Of a stretch of 64,000 nt of DNA, positions 35,137 to 45,117 are shown one piece after another. Both the position numbers and the translations under genes were made by a program. The notes beneath the pieces were generated by a model. That model was not told the origin of the DNA, made no database searches, and saw nothing but the letters and a program-made list of their open reading frames with translations. Each line of letters begins with the position of its first letter. The first letter of the stretch is position 1. The stretch spans positions 35,533 through 99,532 of the forward strand of contig JADJMM010000018.1 of assembly GCA_016709575.1 (NCBI GenBank), given 5' to 3'. This DNA is from Sphingobacteriaceae bacterium. Lineage in GTDB: Bacteria > Bacteroidota > Bacteroidia > B-17B0 > Aurantibacillaceae.

Positions 35137-35409
35137 TTAAAGTTGATTCCACCATTCTGAAATTTCGGAAGCAAATTTTTCAGTTTCTTCTTTTTCAATA
35201 TCAAGACCGTAGAAAACAACTATTTCACTGTATAAAACATCGGAAATTTTATCTGTGTCCGAACCTTTGTACAAATGACTTAGGATTTTATGATTTAAAG
35301 CATCAAACTCGTCGCTTGGTGAGCCAGGTATAAGTTCCCAGGAATTGATAATTTTTTGCAATGCACGAAAATTCTCTTTGAACTCTTTTTTTAGTTCATC
35401 TTTATTCAT
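35137..35409 (-). CDS. Small hypothetical protein, possibly DUF1871-like
   Basis: 90 aa, acidic, all-helical by pattern, with a LQKIINSWELIPGSPSDEFDAL block and C-terminal EISEWWNQL. The arrangement 'helix, INSW, Pro turn, DEFD, long helix' is like DUF1871, but the match is by eye only. It overlaps the upstream DUF2200 gene by 4 nt (ATGA), so the two are co-translated. Function unknown. Confidence 0.65.
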   Translation of the reverse strand: MNKDELKKEFKENFRALQKIINSWELIPGSPSDEFDALNHKILSHLYKGSDTDKISDVLYSEIVVFYGLDIEKEETEKFASEISEWWNQL

Positions 35410-35759
35410 TGCTTCTTTCTTAAAATTTTATCCATTGTTTTTCCTTTTGCTAATTCATCAATTAGTTTATCGAGGTAACGGATATTTCTCATGAGTTTTT
35501 CTTCAATTTCCTCAACACGGTAACCACAAATAACGCCGGTTATTAGTTTGGCTTTGGGATTAATTTTAGCTTCTGCAAAAAAGGTTTCGAAATCAGTTTT
35601 CTTATCCAAATGTTTCTGAAGACTTTTCTTATCAAAACCCGTTAACCAGAAAATAATTTCATCCACTTCTGCTTTGGTACGACCTTTTTTCTCAACTTTT
35701 GTAATGTAAAGTGGATAAACAACCGCAAAAGACATTTTATATATTTTGTGGTTTTGCAT
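35406..35759 (-). CDS. DUF2200 family protein
   Basis: 117 aa. The DUF2200 signature is clear: KIYKMSFAVVYPLYITKVEKKGRTKAEVDEIIFWLTGF, then GVICGYRVEEIEEKLMRNIRYLDKLIDELAKGK. A small cytosolic protein of unknown function common in bacteria. First of a three-gene minus-strand cluster (DUF2200, 90-aa protein, SRPBCC). Confidence 0.85.
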   Translation of the reverse strand: MQNHKIYKMSFAVVYPLYITKVEKKGRTKAEVDEIIFWLTGFDKKSLQKHLDKKTDFETFFAEAKINPKAKLITGVICGYRVEEIEEKLMRNIRYLDKLIDELAKGKTMDKILRKKQ

Positions 35760-35794
35760 ATTTACCTTTTTTGGAAATTATCGAAGTCTTTAAA

Positions 35795-37183
35795 CTAATC
35801 TTGAAGTACTAATTTTTCTAATCCTATTAATTTATTATCCTGAGTTATGCGGATAAAGTAAACCCCACTTGGTAAGTTCTCTTTTTGTAAAATAATTGTT
35901 TGCCCATTAATACCATTTAAACTCCTAATTGTTTGCCCATGAATATTACAAATAGAAAGCGTTGCATTTTTTAATACAACACTTGTCTTAATGGTTGCTT
36001 GTGTTGTCATAGGGTTAGGGTAAATTGTAATTGTGTTAGACTTGTTTTTTGAATTATTACCAATCCCCATTACTGAAGCCGCAGGCTGTTGTTGTGTTAC
36101 ACAATGTACCATTCCTCCCCATTCATATAAATTACGACAATCTATTCCTACCACAGTTTTTCCAGGGTGAAGTCCCTGAATAATGCTATTTGCAACAGCG
36201 TCGTTAGGGTCGTTATAATTTGGGACTAAAATAACTGTATTAGCAATATAGTAGTTTGGATAAGATCCTTTATAACCCAAATTTACACTTGCTGTTGTTA
36301 CTACGTTATTTTGGGTTAATGGCAAGTAAACAAAATTATAAGGTTTATTTGAAACATTGCTTGCGGCATAAAGCGTTGCAATATCTGGCGCACTTACACC
36401 CCAAGATAATAAATCAGTATTGTTCATTGTAACCAGCGTACTATCATTCGCGAATTTTGCAAAACCATCAATATGCATGTCAGTAACATCTAATGAAGAG
36501 AAGCCCCCGTTTAACCAAATAAATTTACTTACACCAAGATTAGTTGTAAATATATCTTCTGCTTGAGTTTGAGTCATTCCAATATTGCGAATGGAATTTG
36601 CAGGGCTTTGACTTATAATTGAACTGCGTGTTGCTAATAACACACCATTTCCATCTAATTCAACTGCGCCCCCTTCATTGGTCATAACTGAATTTAAATT
36701 AATTACCGGCATACCGATTGCTGTGCCAACACTTGTTGGAATTGGGTTACATTTATTAAAATTATATTTAGTGCCCCAGCCATTAAATCCCCAGTCTTCA
36801 ATTCTTAAATTCCCACTAATATCTCTTACAAAAATAGGGCCATTATCTCGAACCCAAACGTCGTTAGTTTGCATTATTTTAAAATCGACATTTACTAAAC
36901 TTACACTAGCGGCTATTAATAAATTTGTAATTCGTGTTTGCTCTGTTGAATTGTACGCAATGATATGAACCTTTTCACCGGCTACTAAGGCTTGTGTCAT
37001 AGCTATCCATGTTGCATCTAAACTATTTCGATAAGCAGTGCCATACTCAAACTGATGAGGCCATTGTAACCAAGTGCCCTCGTGTAATTCGTGCTCAGGT
37101 GGCATTGTGTATGTTTGAGAAAATAGATTTATATTAATAATCATTAATATAATTATGAGGTTCAATTTTTTATATACTTTCAT
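35795..37183 (-). CDS. Secreted agmatine/peptidyl-arginine deiminase with T9SS sorting domain
   Basis: 462 aa from ATG 37183 (MKVYKKLNLIIILMI signal peptide); the longer ORF from 37243 adds a charged leader. The deiminase domain (residues ~25-370) has TWLQWPH, VWVRDNGPIFV (substrate-binding Asp), GGAVELDG, ADMHIDGFA-like TDMHIDGFAKF with the catalytic His, and EWGGMVHCVTQQQPA with the catalytic Cys. The last ~75 residues are a T9SS sorting domain (YPNPMTTQATIK, SGVYFIRITQ, LEKLVLQD). Export makes a free-arginine-derivative or protein-arginine substrate outside the cell likely, as in P. gingivalis PPAD. Confidence 0.88.
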   Translation of the reverse strand: MKVYKKLNLIIILMIININLFSQTYTMPPEHELHEGTWLQWPHQFEYGTAYRNSLDATWIAMTQALVAGEKVHIIAYNSTEQTRITNLLIAASVSLVNVDFKIMQTNDVWVRDNGPIFVRDISGNLRIEDWGFNGWGTKYNFNKCNPIPTSVGTAIGMPVINLNSVMTNEGGAVELDGNGVLLATRSSIISQSPANSIRNIGMTQTQAEDIFTTNLGVSKFIWLNGGFSSLDVTDMHIDGFAKFANDSTLVTMNNTDLLSWGVSAPDIATLYAASNVSNKPYNFVYLPLTQNNVVTTASVNLGYKGSYPNYYIANTVILVPNYNDPNDAVANSIIQGLHPGKTVVGIDCRNLYEWGGMVHCVTQQQPAASVMGIGNNSKNKSNTITIYPNPMTTQATIKTSVVLKNATLSICNIHGQTIRSLNGINGQTIILQKENLPSGVYFIRITQDNKLIGLEKLVLQD

Positions 37184-37235
37184 TGTTTGAATTTTTTGTT
37201 GTCTCATATAAATATCTTTTATTTCAATATCTAAT

Positions 37236-38451
37236 TTACTCAAAATCCTTATACAACAAATACTTTTTCCTTATCGTCTTAAAAACCTCAATATCTTTTT
37301 GCCAGCTTTTACGGATGTCACTTTCAGTAACACCTTTCCTTATTTGTTGTTGCAATTCATCATTACCGCTGTGCCAGTTAAAGTTCTTATCCATAAAGGT
37401 TGAGTCTTTTAAGTTGTTATTAAATTCAATTAACCATCTTAATTCTATTTTTCGGGGATGATTTTCTTTTAAATCTTCCATTCTTAAGTCAACACCATAG
37501 CAAATTTCATTTTTATACTTCGGGTCTTTTGTAATGGCAGTAGTCTTGGGCACAAAGCTAAATGTTTTGTTGCTGAATAAGGGATGTCCTAATACTTCAA
37601 ACGGCATATTAGTTCCTCTTCCTAAACTCATTATCGTTCCCTCAAATAATCCTAAAGAAGGATAAAGTAGAACAGAATTTAAAGTTGGTAAGTTAGGCGA
37701 GGGCTTCACCGGTAAAACGTAAGTACAGTTGTGGTCGTAATTTTTTACAGGCACTACAGTTAGTTTGCAAACTACTTTTTCAGGTAACCATTTTTCACCA
37801 TTCACCATTTGAGCGTATTCGCCGGTAGTCATACCATAAACTAAGGGCACGTTGTGTACTCCTAAAAAGCTTTTGTATTTATCAGTCATAACCGGACCGT
37901 CAACATAAAATCCATTAGGGTTCGGTCGGTCGAGTACAATTAATTCTTTGTTCTGCTCAGCGCAAGCTTGCATTACATAAGTTAAGGTAGAGATGAATGT
38001 ATAAAAACGTACACCAACATCCTGAATATCGTAAACAACCACATCAATCCCTTTCAAATCTTCAGCAGTTGGTTTTTTATGAGAACCGTATAAAGAAATA
38101 ACAGGTATGCCCGTTTTTTTATCAATATTACTTTTTACCTTTTCGCCTGCATCAGAAGTCCCTCTAAAACCATGCTCCGGACCAAATATTTTCTTGATAG
38201 TCACTTTAAGTTTCAGGAGCGTATCCACAATACTTTTATTCCCCACCATCCCGCTAATATTAGTCACGATAGCGACTTTTTTGCCTTTTAGTTTTGGGAG
38301 GTAGAGTTCGAATTGTTGTGCGCCTGTTACAACATCCCTCTGTAATAACTTTTAGATCCTGTTTACGGCTTAAGTGTTTCGTAATGAAGAGGCTTGAATT
38401 AGCATAACATACGTTTACAAAAAGAAGGAAAAGGAGCAGATATTTGTACAT
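37236..38451 (-). CDS. namZ: NamZ-type exo-beta-N-acetylmuramidase (DUF1343) (one frameshift)
   Basis: About 404 aa when one base is removed. The signal peptide starts at 38451 (MYKYLLLFLLFVNVCYA). The frame breaks near 38350 in an A4 run; removing one A gives RDVVTGAQQFELYLPKLKGK and joins the intact frame. DUF1343 motifs: VAIVTNISGMVG, FGPEHGFRG, GIDVVVYDIQDVGVRFYTFISTL, LDRPNPNGFYVDGP, PSLGLFEGTIMSLGRGTNMPFE. NamZ enzymes remove terminal N-acetylmuramic acid from peptidoglycan fragments, a step in muropeptide recycling, here in the periplasm. Confidence 0.88.
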
Positions 38452-38473
38452 TTAAATAGTATTTTTGTGTATA

Positions 38474-39741
38474 GTGAGTGTTGAGAAATTCATAGCCAAT
38501 CGAATAACCTTATCAAATAAGGGTAAAAATAACATTTCTAAACCCATTGTAAAAATCGGGATTATAGGAATTGCGCTGGGTATTAGTGTAATGATATTAA
38601 CTGTTGGCATTGTTTTAGGCTTTAAACAGGAGATTATCACGAAGATAACAGGTATTACTTCTCATATTACTATCAGTAGTACTAATATTAATACAAGTAA
38701 CGAGCCAAGTCCGCTGAGATTACCTGCCGATTCCTTAAAAATCCTTAAAGAGTCGGGTTTCATCAAACATATACAACCGACTGCCATTAAAAACGGTATT
38801 ATTAAAACTAAAACAGAAAACGAAGGGGTTTTGCTAAAAGGCGTTTCAAAAGACTTTGATTTCAGTTTCTTTAAAAAATATTTGAGCGAAGGTGCTTTAC
38901 CGGTTTATACGGATACTGGTGTGAGTAAGGAAATTTTCATCTCACAAAAATTAGCAGATAGATTAAATATTAAAACGGGACAAAAACTATTAGCTTATTT
39001 CTTAACCAATAAAAATTATCTGATTCACTAACCGCTCACGGATATACTGAATTAGAAAAACGCTCACGTGATTTTAGAGTGTGTGGAATTTTCAATACAG
39101 GCTTTGCGGAGTTTGATGAAAATTTAGCGATTGTAGATTTAAAACAAATTCAGAAATTAAATTATTGGGAAAATGGCGAAGTTGGGAGCTACGAGTTGTT
39201 TTTAAACGATTTTAATAATCTGGATGAAGATGTTGAGAAAGTTCAGGAGTTGTTAGGTTACAATTACAGAATCCTTCCTGTTAACGAAACTTATGAAAAT
39301 ATTTTCTCTTGGTTAGAAATGGTGGATGTGAACGGCATTATCATTATTAGCTTAATGTTAATGGTAGCAGGCGTAAATATGATTACCGCTTTATTCATTT
39401 TAATTTTAGAGCGCGCCAATATGATTGGTCTGGTGAAATCGATGGGGATGAGTAATGTGAGTGTACGCAAAGTGTTTTTCTTTGTCTCGCTTAGATTATT
39501 ATGGCGTGGTTTATTAATTGGGAATGTAATTGGAATAGGCGCCGTGTTACTGCAATATTTTTTCCATTTGGTGAAATTGGATAGTAATACGTATTATGTG
39601 GAGTACGTTCCTGTAATTTTTAATGTTGTTTATGTTTTATTGTTGAACGCAGGCATTATTTTAAGCTGCATGCTGATGATGTTCTTCCCAACACTTATTT
39701 TAACACGCATTACTCCAATTAAAACCTTGCGGTTTGACTAA
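38474..39741 (+). CDS. LolC/LolE-type (FtsX-like) ABC transporter permease (one frameshift)
   Basis: About 420 aa. A GTG at 38474 gives MSVEKFIANRITLSNKGKNN, a usual start for this family. Span 1 is at residues ~30-55 (IGIALGISVMILTVGIVLGFKQEI), then a MacB-type periplasmic domain, then three C-terminal spans including MVAGVNMITALFILILERANMIGLVKSMGMS, the coupling region. The frame breaks near 39018 in an A5 run (one A short), which joins NKKLSDSLTAHGYTELEKRS. Likely part of lipoprotein release from the inner membrane; its ATPase partner is not in the window. Confidence 0.85.
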
Positions 39742-40944
39742 CCTAATCAAATACTTAAAGAGGAGTCCCAGTGTAGTGGTGATTATTGTATTAATCATTT
39801 CCTGTATTTGGGTAGACGGCAATATTTCTAAATGGAATAAAAAAAGTGTGATTGATTGGGATGTGACGTATTACTATTGTTATTTGCCAGCCACTTTCAT
39901 TAAAAAGGATTTAAGTTTAAAGTTTGTAGATGGAAAGAACGAATTGAGAGCTTTAAATCATCAATACCTTCCCTATAAAATTACCAAACGGAAATTATGT
40001 TATTAAAACCAGCATGGGCATGGCGATAATGTATTTGCCCTTCTTTGCGGTGGCACATTTATCTGCAAACTTATTTGGTTATGAAACGGATGGGTTTTCG
40101 GAGCCCTACCAAATGATGATTCAGTTTTCAGGGTTGGTGTATTTGGTAATTGGTCTGTTTTTTTTGCGTAAACTACTCTTACTTTATTATTCTGAGAAAG
40201 TAACAGCTATTACATTGTTTTGTGTTCTGTTCGGAAGCAATTTATTTTATTACGCTTCGGTGCATGGAGCTATGAGTCATACCCACACATTTTGTCTGCT
40301 GTTCTTGGTATTTTTTGGCATTACCAATTTAGTTGGATTAAAACACAGATTGTTTTTATTTCTTCGCCATATTAAGTTCGTTTTTCTAATGATAGCATTA
40401 GCGACTTTAGTTTTCTTGCCTCAGATGTTATATTGGAAACACATTACGGGACATTACTTCTTTAATTCTTATGTTGGCGAACAATTTTATTTCGGGAATC
40501 CGCATTTATTAGAAGGTTTGTTTGGTTTTAGAAAAGGATGGTTATTGTATTCGCCCATTATGATTTTTTCGTTGATAGGAATGTTTATGTTGTTTAAAAA
40601 CAGAAAAGAATTCAGTTGTCTATCGCTGTTTTATTTTGATTTATACTTATGTGATTTTATCCTGGTGGTGTTGGTGGTATGGCGGTGCTTACGGATTAAG
40701 AGCCATGATTGATATTTATCCGTTCTTAATAATATGTTTCGCAGTGTTCATCAATAAAATGGTTTCAAATAAACTAGTGATGAGTCTGCTTGGACTCTTC
40801 GTTCTTATTCAAGAATCAGAATTGCAACATGGAGTGGGCAAGCTCAGAAGACCAGGCTTCTCCCACCTACACAGTACGGTTTTGGGGTGGTTTTGGGCCG
40901 GGACCATAATTAGAGTTGGCAGGCTACTCCGGAGTTTTTTTTGA
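39734..40944 (+). pseudogene. Multi-spanning membrane protein, broken by several frameshifts
   Basis: The start (MTNLIKYLKRSPS) overlaps the permease stop. Three consecutive frames (39734-40006, 40014-40712, 40636-40944) carry one protein: SVIDWDVTYYYCYLPATFI, then GMAIMYLPFFAVAHLSANLFGYE, then SWWCWWYGGAYGLRAMIDIYPFL. This is the layout of Bacteroidota GT-C-like (glycosyltransferase 39-type) membrane proteins. Single insertions near 40000 and 40650 would explain the breaks. The middle part is shorter than I expect, and the end (after about 40815) turns GC-rich and no longer looks like the family. Real decay is more plausible here than elsewhere. Confidence 0.6.
40826..40942 (+). ncRNA. Candidate structured RNA with terminator-like end (GC-rich insert)
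   Basis: This ~115-nt stretch is clearly GC-richer than its surroundings. It holds a hairpin with GTGGG (40834-40838) and AGAAG (40846-40850) pairing with CTTCT (40857-40861) and CCCAC (40862-40866) around an ACCAGG loop, with a 7-nt one-sided bulge. GGAGT at 40831 can pair with ACTCC at 40926, closing the whole element, and CTCCGGAG is followed by T8 (40935-40942). It resembles a small RNA with an intrinsic terminator, but I do not recognise a family, and a foreign or decayed coding fragment remains possible. Confidence 0.3.
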
Positions 40945-41008
40945 ATGTTGACATTAACAATGTGAAGGTGACAAGAAAAATTATGGTTTTAGAATAGCAA
41001 TAAAGTAA

Positions 41009-42304
41009 TTAATTCTTCCTCGAATTAAACTTCCTCATTCCAATCAATTGATCGTAATAAGTTCCGCGTTGACGATGATAGACGTAAATAATGTAATCAT
41101 TCTCAGTTTCCCAGTGGTTGCCTTCGGTTAAAGTTTCATCACCGGCTTTGCTTTTATCTTTTAGAAACGCGTAGATGTAATTGTAATAACCTTGTTTCAC
41201 ATACAAATTACATTCGTAACCCTGACGTTTATAATTGTAGGTCATGCGGTTTACTTTATCAAATTTCCAGTTTGTCAATTTTCCGAGAACATAAAAATTT
41301 CCTTCAGGGGTTGGATTATCAAAAGGCATAAAGAAGTTTATCCAAACATAATCCGCTTCAATGTCCTGATTAGAGGCCATGTCTTTATTCTTTATTAAAA
41401 ATCCACCGTTAATGTCGTTATAAAAAATGTAATTCAAATAACTGCGATTTTCATCACTCATTAATTCAACATGGTTTTTATTGAGACTATCTTTATAGAT
41501 ATTTTTTACGCGCTCGGTATAAGTTCGGAGTGATCGGGTATCAAAAAAACGGAATTCATTTCCGCCGTTAAATGTGCTCGCGTCATCTAAACTGTAAGTT
41601 AATTGTGTTGGGGTATTGAAAGTTGGTTTAATATCGTAAACAGCATTATCCCAACGGTAATTTTGCGTCACTACCACTTTTAAATCGACATGAGAATTGG
41701 TAATATCGTACGAAGTATTCATCACACTAAAATCCAGATGTTGTTTTTCGTATTGCTCATCATTTCCAATAGCTTGTCTGATATTTCCAATCACCGAAAC
41801 TTTTTCATCGTAAACCATAAAGCGACGGGAAAGTACAGGTTTGTTTTTATCTCCATCTTGATAAACATAAACTAAATAATTTCCTGATTTAGTCAACTGC
41901 ATATTAGCTGTCGGGAATAAAATAGAGTAGTGTGTGTATTTTTGTAAAGTGTTAATTGAGAAATTGAAATTTAAGAGGTTGATATCAAAAAAGCCTTGAA
42001 TGTATTCTGAAATCATTAGATCGGTTGGGTTCCATTTAGCATCGCAGTGTACGAGGGTAAGTGAATATTGTTTCTTATCGCCATCCAAATCATCAAAACT
42101 TAATTGTAATTGTTCGCCGGCATTAAATTTGATGAGAGGTAAAGAAAATTCCCAAGAGGTTTCGTGAAGCTGAACTGTTTTAATGTTGGGTTTGTAAATA
42201 TAGTCTTCGTAACGGAGTTGGTCGTCGTTCACATAATCGTCTTGCGCAAACGAAATAGTAAGTATAAGGAGTAAGAATAAAGTATAGGAATTGCGCAGTT
42301 TCAT
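41009..42304 (-). CDS. Type IX secretion system plug protein (DUF5103)
   Basis: 431 aa with a signal peptide (residues ~1-20). The DUF5103 domain has DDQLRYEDYIYKPNIKTVQLH near the N-terminus, DLMISEYIQGFFDINLLNF, SRRFMVYDEKVSVIG, and the C-terminal YVLGKLTNWKFDKVNRMTYN, YLRQGYYNYIY-like KQGYYNYIYAF block. It closes the extracellular or periplasmic side of the SprA translocon in T9SS structures. Its presence agrees with three T9SS cargo genes in the window; other T9SS core genes are not here. Confidence 0.88.
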   Translation of the reverse strand: MKLRNSYTLFLLLILTISFAQDDYVNDDQLRYEDYIYKPNIKTVQLHETSWEFSLPLIKFNAGEQLQLSFDDLDGDKKQYSLTLVHCDAKWNPTDLMISEYIQGFFDINLLNFNFSINTLQKYTHYSILFPTANMQLTKSGNYLVYVYQDGDKNKPVLSRRFMVYDEKVSVIGNIRQAIGNDEQYEKQHLDFSVMNTSYDITNSHVDLKVVVTQNYRWDNAVYDIKPTFNTPTQLTYSLDDASTFNGGNEFRFFDTRSLRTYTERVKNIYKDSLNKNHVELMSDENRSYLNYIFYNDINGGFLIKNKDMASNQDIEADYVWINFFMPFDNPTPEGNFYVLGKLTNWKFDKVNRMTYNYKRQGYECNLYVKQGYYNYIYAFLKDKSKAGDETLTEGNHWETENDYIIYVYHRQRGTYYDQLIGMRKFNSRKN

Positions 42305-42381
42305 GTGTTTAATTAAATCAAATGTATTGCCAAAAATACAATTCGAAGCATTTTAAAGGGATAAATAGGAAATATTAACGA

Positions 42382-43017
42382 TTAATTAGCCGCTTTATTG
42401 TAGAGTTTAATTCGGGCTTCTTGTTTGTTTACTAAACGAACTATGTTTTTACGGTGTGTAATAACTAATAACACAGCTGTAAGAATTGAGAATACAACTA
42501 AGATAATATCTGTATTATGCATTCCTAAATTAAGAATGATAGGATAACTGATACCTGCCATTATAGAACCTAAGGATACATAACGTGTAATTAATAAAAC
42601 CGTTAAAAACACTAATAAAGCAACGCAACAAGAAATTGGTGTAATGCAAATAACAACTCCTAAAATAGTAGCAACTCCTTTTCCACCTCTGAAACCTGCA
42701 AATACTGGAAAGATATGTCCGATTAAAGCGGCAATACCTAAACCAATTTGAAAATTAGTAAAGAAAGGCGTTTCCATTTGAAAGCCGCTTAAAAACGATA
42801 AAGAAACGGCCGCTGTGCCTTTTAGAATATCAATAATTAAAACAGGTATACCTGCTTTTTTGCCTAAAACTCTGAAGGTATTTGTAGCTCCGGCGTTTCC
42901 ACTTCCGAACTCGCGGACATCTATATTATAGAAAAACTTACCTATCCAAACAGAAGTAGGGATTGAGCCTAATAAGTAGGCTACAAATAGGAATAGAGTT
43001 ATATAGAGTATTTCCAA
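42382..43017 (-). CDS. plsY: Glycerol-3-phosphate acyltransferase PlsY
   Basis: 211 aa, five spans. It transfers the acyl chain from acyl-phosphate to glycerol-3-phosphate, the first step of phospholipid synthesis. The three family motifs are visible: GSIPTSVWIGKFFYNIDVREFGSGNAGATN, GHIFPVFAGFRGGKGVAT, and the third near RYVSLGSIMAGISYPI. Length is normal. No operon partner is obvious. Confidence 0.95.
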   Translation of the reverse strand: MEILYITLFLFVAYLLGSIPTSVWIGKFFYNIDVREFGSGNAGATNTFRVLGKKAGIPVLIIDILKGTAAVSLSFLSGFQMETPFFTNFQIGLGIAALIGHIFPVFAGFRGGKGVATILGVVICITPISCCVALLVFLTVLLITRYVSLGSIMAGISYPIILNLGMHNTDIILVVFSILTAVLLVITHRKNIVRLVNKQEARIKLYNKAAN

Positions 43018-43134
43018 AACCTTAAATTTGAGTTAAACAAAAATAACGGAATTATTAAGTAATGGGTGATAAAAATCAAGCCCAAGATAGGTTAATATAA
43101 ACAGATTTATGTTAATATATTAAAAATCAGATAA

Positions 43135-44412
43135 TTAGTAATTACCCTTTAACTTTACACCTTGCTCAATTTTCTGTAAAGCAGTGATGTAAGCGGCAAT
43201 ACGCATACTGGTTTTAAATTTATCGGCATTGTTCCAAACGTTACTGAAAGCGATTTCCATTTTGTGGTCATGCTTTGTGTTAACTTCTTCTTCTGTCCAA
43301 TAATACCCGGCTTTGTTTTGTACCCATTCGAAATAAGAAACGGTAACACCGCCACTATTTGCTAAGATATCCGGTACAACAATAATTTTACGCTCATTTA
43401 ATACGTGATCAGCTTCCGGCATAGTTGGTCCGTTTGCACCTTCAACGATTAATTTAGCTTGAATTTTTTTAGCGTAATCTTCGTTAATTACGTTTTGTAA
43501 AGCTGCAGGAACTAATAAATCACACTTACTAAGTAATAATTGATCGTGTGCAATTTCAGTTGCGCCTGTAAAGCCTTTTAATGTGTTTTTATTTTTTGCA
43601 GAGAATTCTAATGCAGCTCTGATATCAATACCTTTTTCGTTGTAATAAGAAGCAGTATGATCACCAATACCAACAATCTTTACACCTTTTTCATTTAATA
43701 AACGAGCTGAGTGTGAACCAACATTTCCAAAACCTTGAACAACTGCAGTAACATCTTTAGGATTTAATCCCATTTTCTTTAAAGCAGCTAAAGAGTTCAC
43801 CATAACACCACGTCCTGTTGCAGCATCACGTCCTAATGAACCGCCTAACGCAATAGGTTTACCAGTAATCACACCCGGAGAATCTTCTCCTGTAATTTTA
43901 TTGAATTCATCTAAAATCCAAGCCATCTCGCGACCGCTTGTTCCCATATCGGGAGCAGGAATATCTTTATTTACGCCAAATACATCTTTCATTGATTTAG
44001 CATAAGCACGTGATAAACGCTCTAACTCACCAACGCTCATAGCACGAGGATCACATTTAATACCACCTTTTGCACCACCATACGGTAAGTTCGCAACGGC
44101 ACATTTAAAACTCATCCAAGCTGCTAATGCCATTACTTCATCCTGATTAACATCCATTGCATAACGGATACCACCTTTTGATGGACCAATTGCTACGGAG
44201 TGAACAACACGGTATCCTTCAAAAACTTCAATTTTTCCATTATCCATCATAATAGGTAAACTAACTTTTACCTGTTTAAGTGGGCTCTTTAAAATGGTTT
44301 TAACATCGTCAGAAAGGTTCATTAATTTAGCCGCAACATCTAAGCGGGCTAATACAGCTTCAAACATACTTTCGTGTTTTGTAGCTTCTGCTTTTGCAGT
44401 TTGTGTAGACAT
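43135..44412 (-). CDS. Glutamate dehydrogenase (Glu/Leu/Phe/Val dehydrogenase family)
   Basis: 425 aa, hexameric type. The catalytic domain has SKGGIRYAMDVNQDEVMALAAWMSFKCAV and the loop PYGGAKGGIKCDP with catalytic Lys, followed by DIPAPDMGT. The Rossmann part contains VVQGFGNVGSHSARLL (GxGxxG-type). It interconverts glutamate and 2-oxoglutarate, linking carbon and ammonium metabolism. NAD or NADP preference cannot be read with confidence. It has its own promoter on the minus strand. Confidence 0.94.
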   Translation of the reverse strand: MSTQTAKAEATKHESMFEAVLARLDVAAKLMNLSDDVKTILKSPLKQVKVSLPIMMDNGKIEVFEGYRVVHSVAIGPSKGGIRYAMDVNQDEVMALAAWMSFKCAVANLPYGGAKGGIKCDPRAMSVGELERLSRAYAKSMKDVFGVNKDIPAPDMGTSGREMAWILDEFNKITGEDSPGVITGKPIALGGSLGRDAATGRGVMVNSLAALKKMGLNPKDVTAVVQGFGNVGSHSARLLNEKGVKIVGIGDHTASYYNEKGIDIRAALEFSAKNKNTLKGFTGATEIAHDQLLLSKCDLLVPAALQNVINEDYAKKIQAKLIVEGANGPTMPEADHVLNERKIIVVPDILANSGGVTVSYFEWVQNKAGYYWTEEEVNTKHDHKMEIAFSNVWNNADKFKTSMRIAAYITALQKIEQGVKLKGNY

Positions 44413-44440
44413 AATAAAATGTATATAGTTAACTGGGGGG

Positions 44441-44470
44441 TAAAGGTAACAATTTTACTATTGCCCACAA
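44441..44470 (-). promoter_or_regulatory. Promoter of the glutamate dehydrogenase gene
   Basis: On the minus strand TTG (44470-44468) and TACCTTTA (44448-44441) are about 22 nt apart, matching -33 and -7 positions with one mismatch in the latter (final A for G). The predicted leader is about 25-30 nt. Confidence 0.45.
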
Positions 44471-44646
44471 TAAAAAAAGCAGGTTTTAAGATTACAATTT
44501 TGTGGTCAAAAAAGCCATTTTAAACCAATAAAACAGCTAATTGGTAGTGTTTAATTGCAAGTTGAATTTTATCATGTTTTAAAAACTTTAATTAACACCC
44601 ATTATTTGCTTTTTAATTATTTGTTAGGGTTCTTTGAATCTGATTA

Positions 44647-45117
44647 ATGGAAGAGTTCTGGAAAATAGTCCCCGTGTTTATTACAAGTATGCTTGGCTTT
44701 GGTAAAATTTCGGTGCCTTCAGCTATTGCGCTCTTCGATTTTAATTTATGGAAAGTACTTATTGTTACCTGTTCGGGTGGAATTACCGGTGTTATCCTTT
44801 TTACAAATGTTAGCGCTGTTTTAATGAAATGGTGGCACAACGCTAAAATGCAATACTTCAGAAATCATCGTCACCCCAAAGTATTTACAAAAGGCAACCG
44901 CCGCATTATAAGAATAAAAAAACGTTTTGGAATTTGGGGCATTGCTTTAGTGACGCCTTTAGGATTATCAATTCCGGTGGGAACTTTTATTGCTGAACGC
45001 TTTTATAAGGATAAAAAGAAAGTAGTGTTTGTATTTAGTACAGCCGTTGTGTTTTGGTACGTCACTATTTATTTCTTGCTCTTGTTTTTCTACGACACCA
45101 TTACAAAAGTGATATGA
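44647..45117 (+). CDS. Small membrane protein, possibly small multidrug export-like
   Basis: 156 aa with about four hydrophobic spans: residues ~6-30, ~35-62, ~98-118 and ~125-152. A basic cytosolic loop (HRHPKVFTKGNRRIIRIKKR) lies between the pairs. GFGKISVPSAIALFDFNLWKVLIVTCSGG and GIWGIALVTPLGLSIPVG recall the twofold layout of the 'small multidrug export' family (PF06695), a label not supported by function. The stop overlaps the next gene's ATG by four bases. Confidence 0.65.
   Translation: MEEFWKIVPVFITSMLGFGKISVPSAIALFDFNLWKVLIVTCSGGITGVILFTNVSAVLMKWWHNAKMQYFRNHRHPKVFTKGNRRIIRIKKRFGIWGIALVTPLGLSIPVGTFIAERFYKDKKKVVFVFSTAVVFWYVTIYFLLLFFYDTITKVI

Noticed and set aside
40840..40890. Group II intron domain V remnant (because of AGTACGGTTTTG)
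   Set aside because: The complementary 5' half of domain V and any reverse transcriptase are missing.
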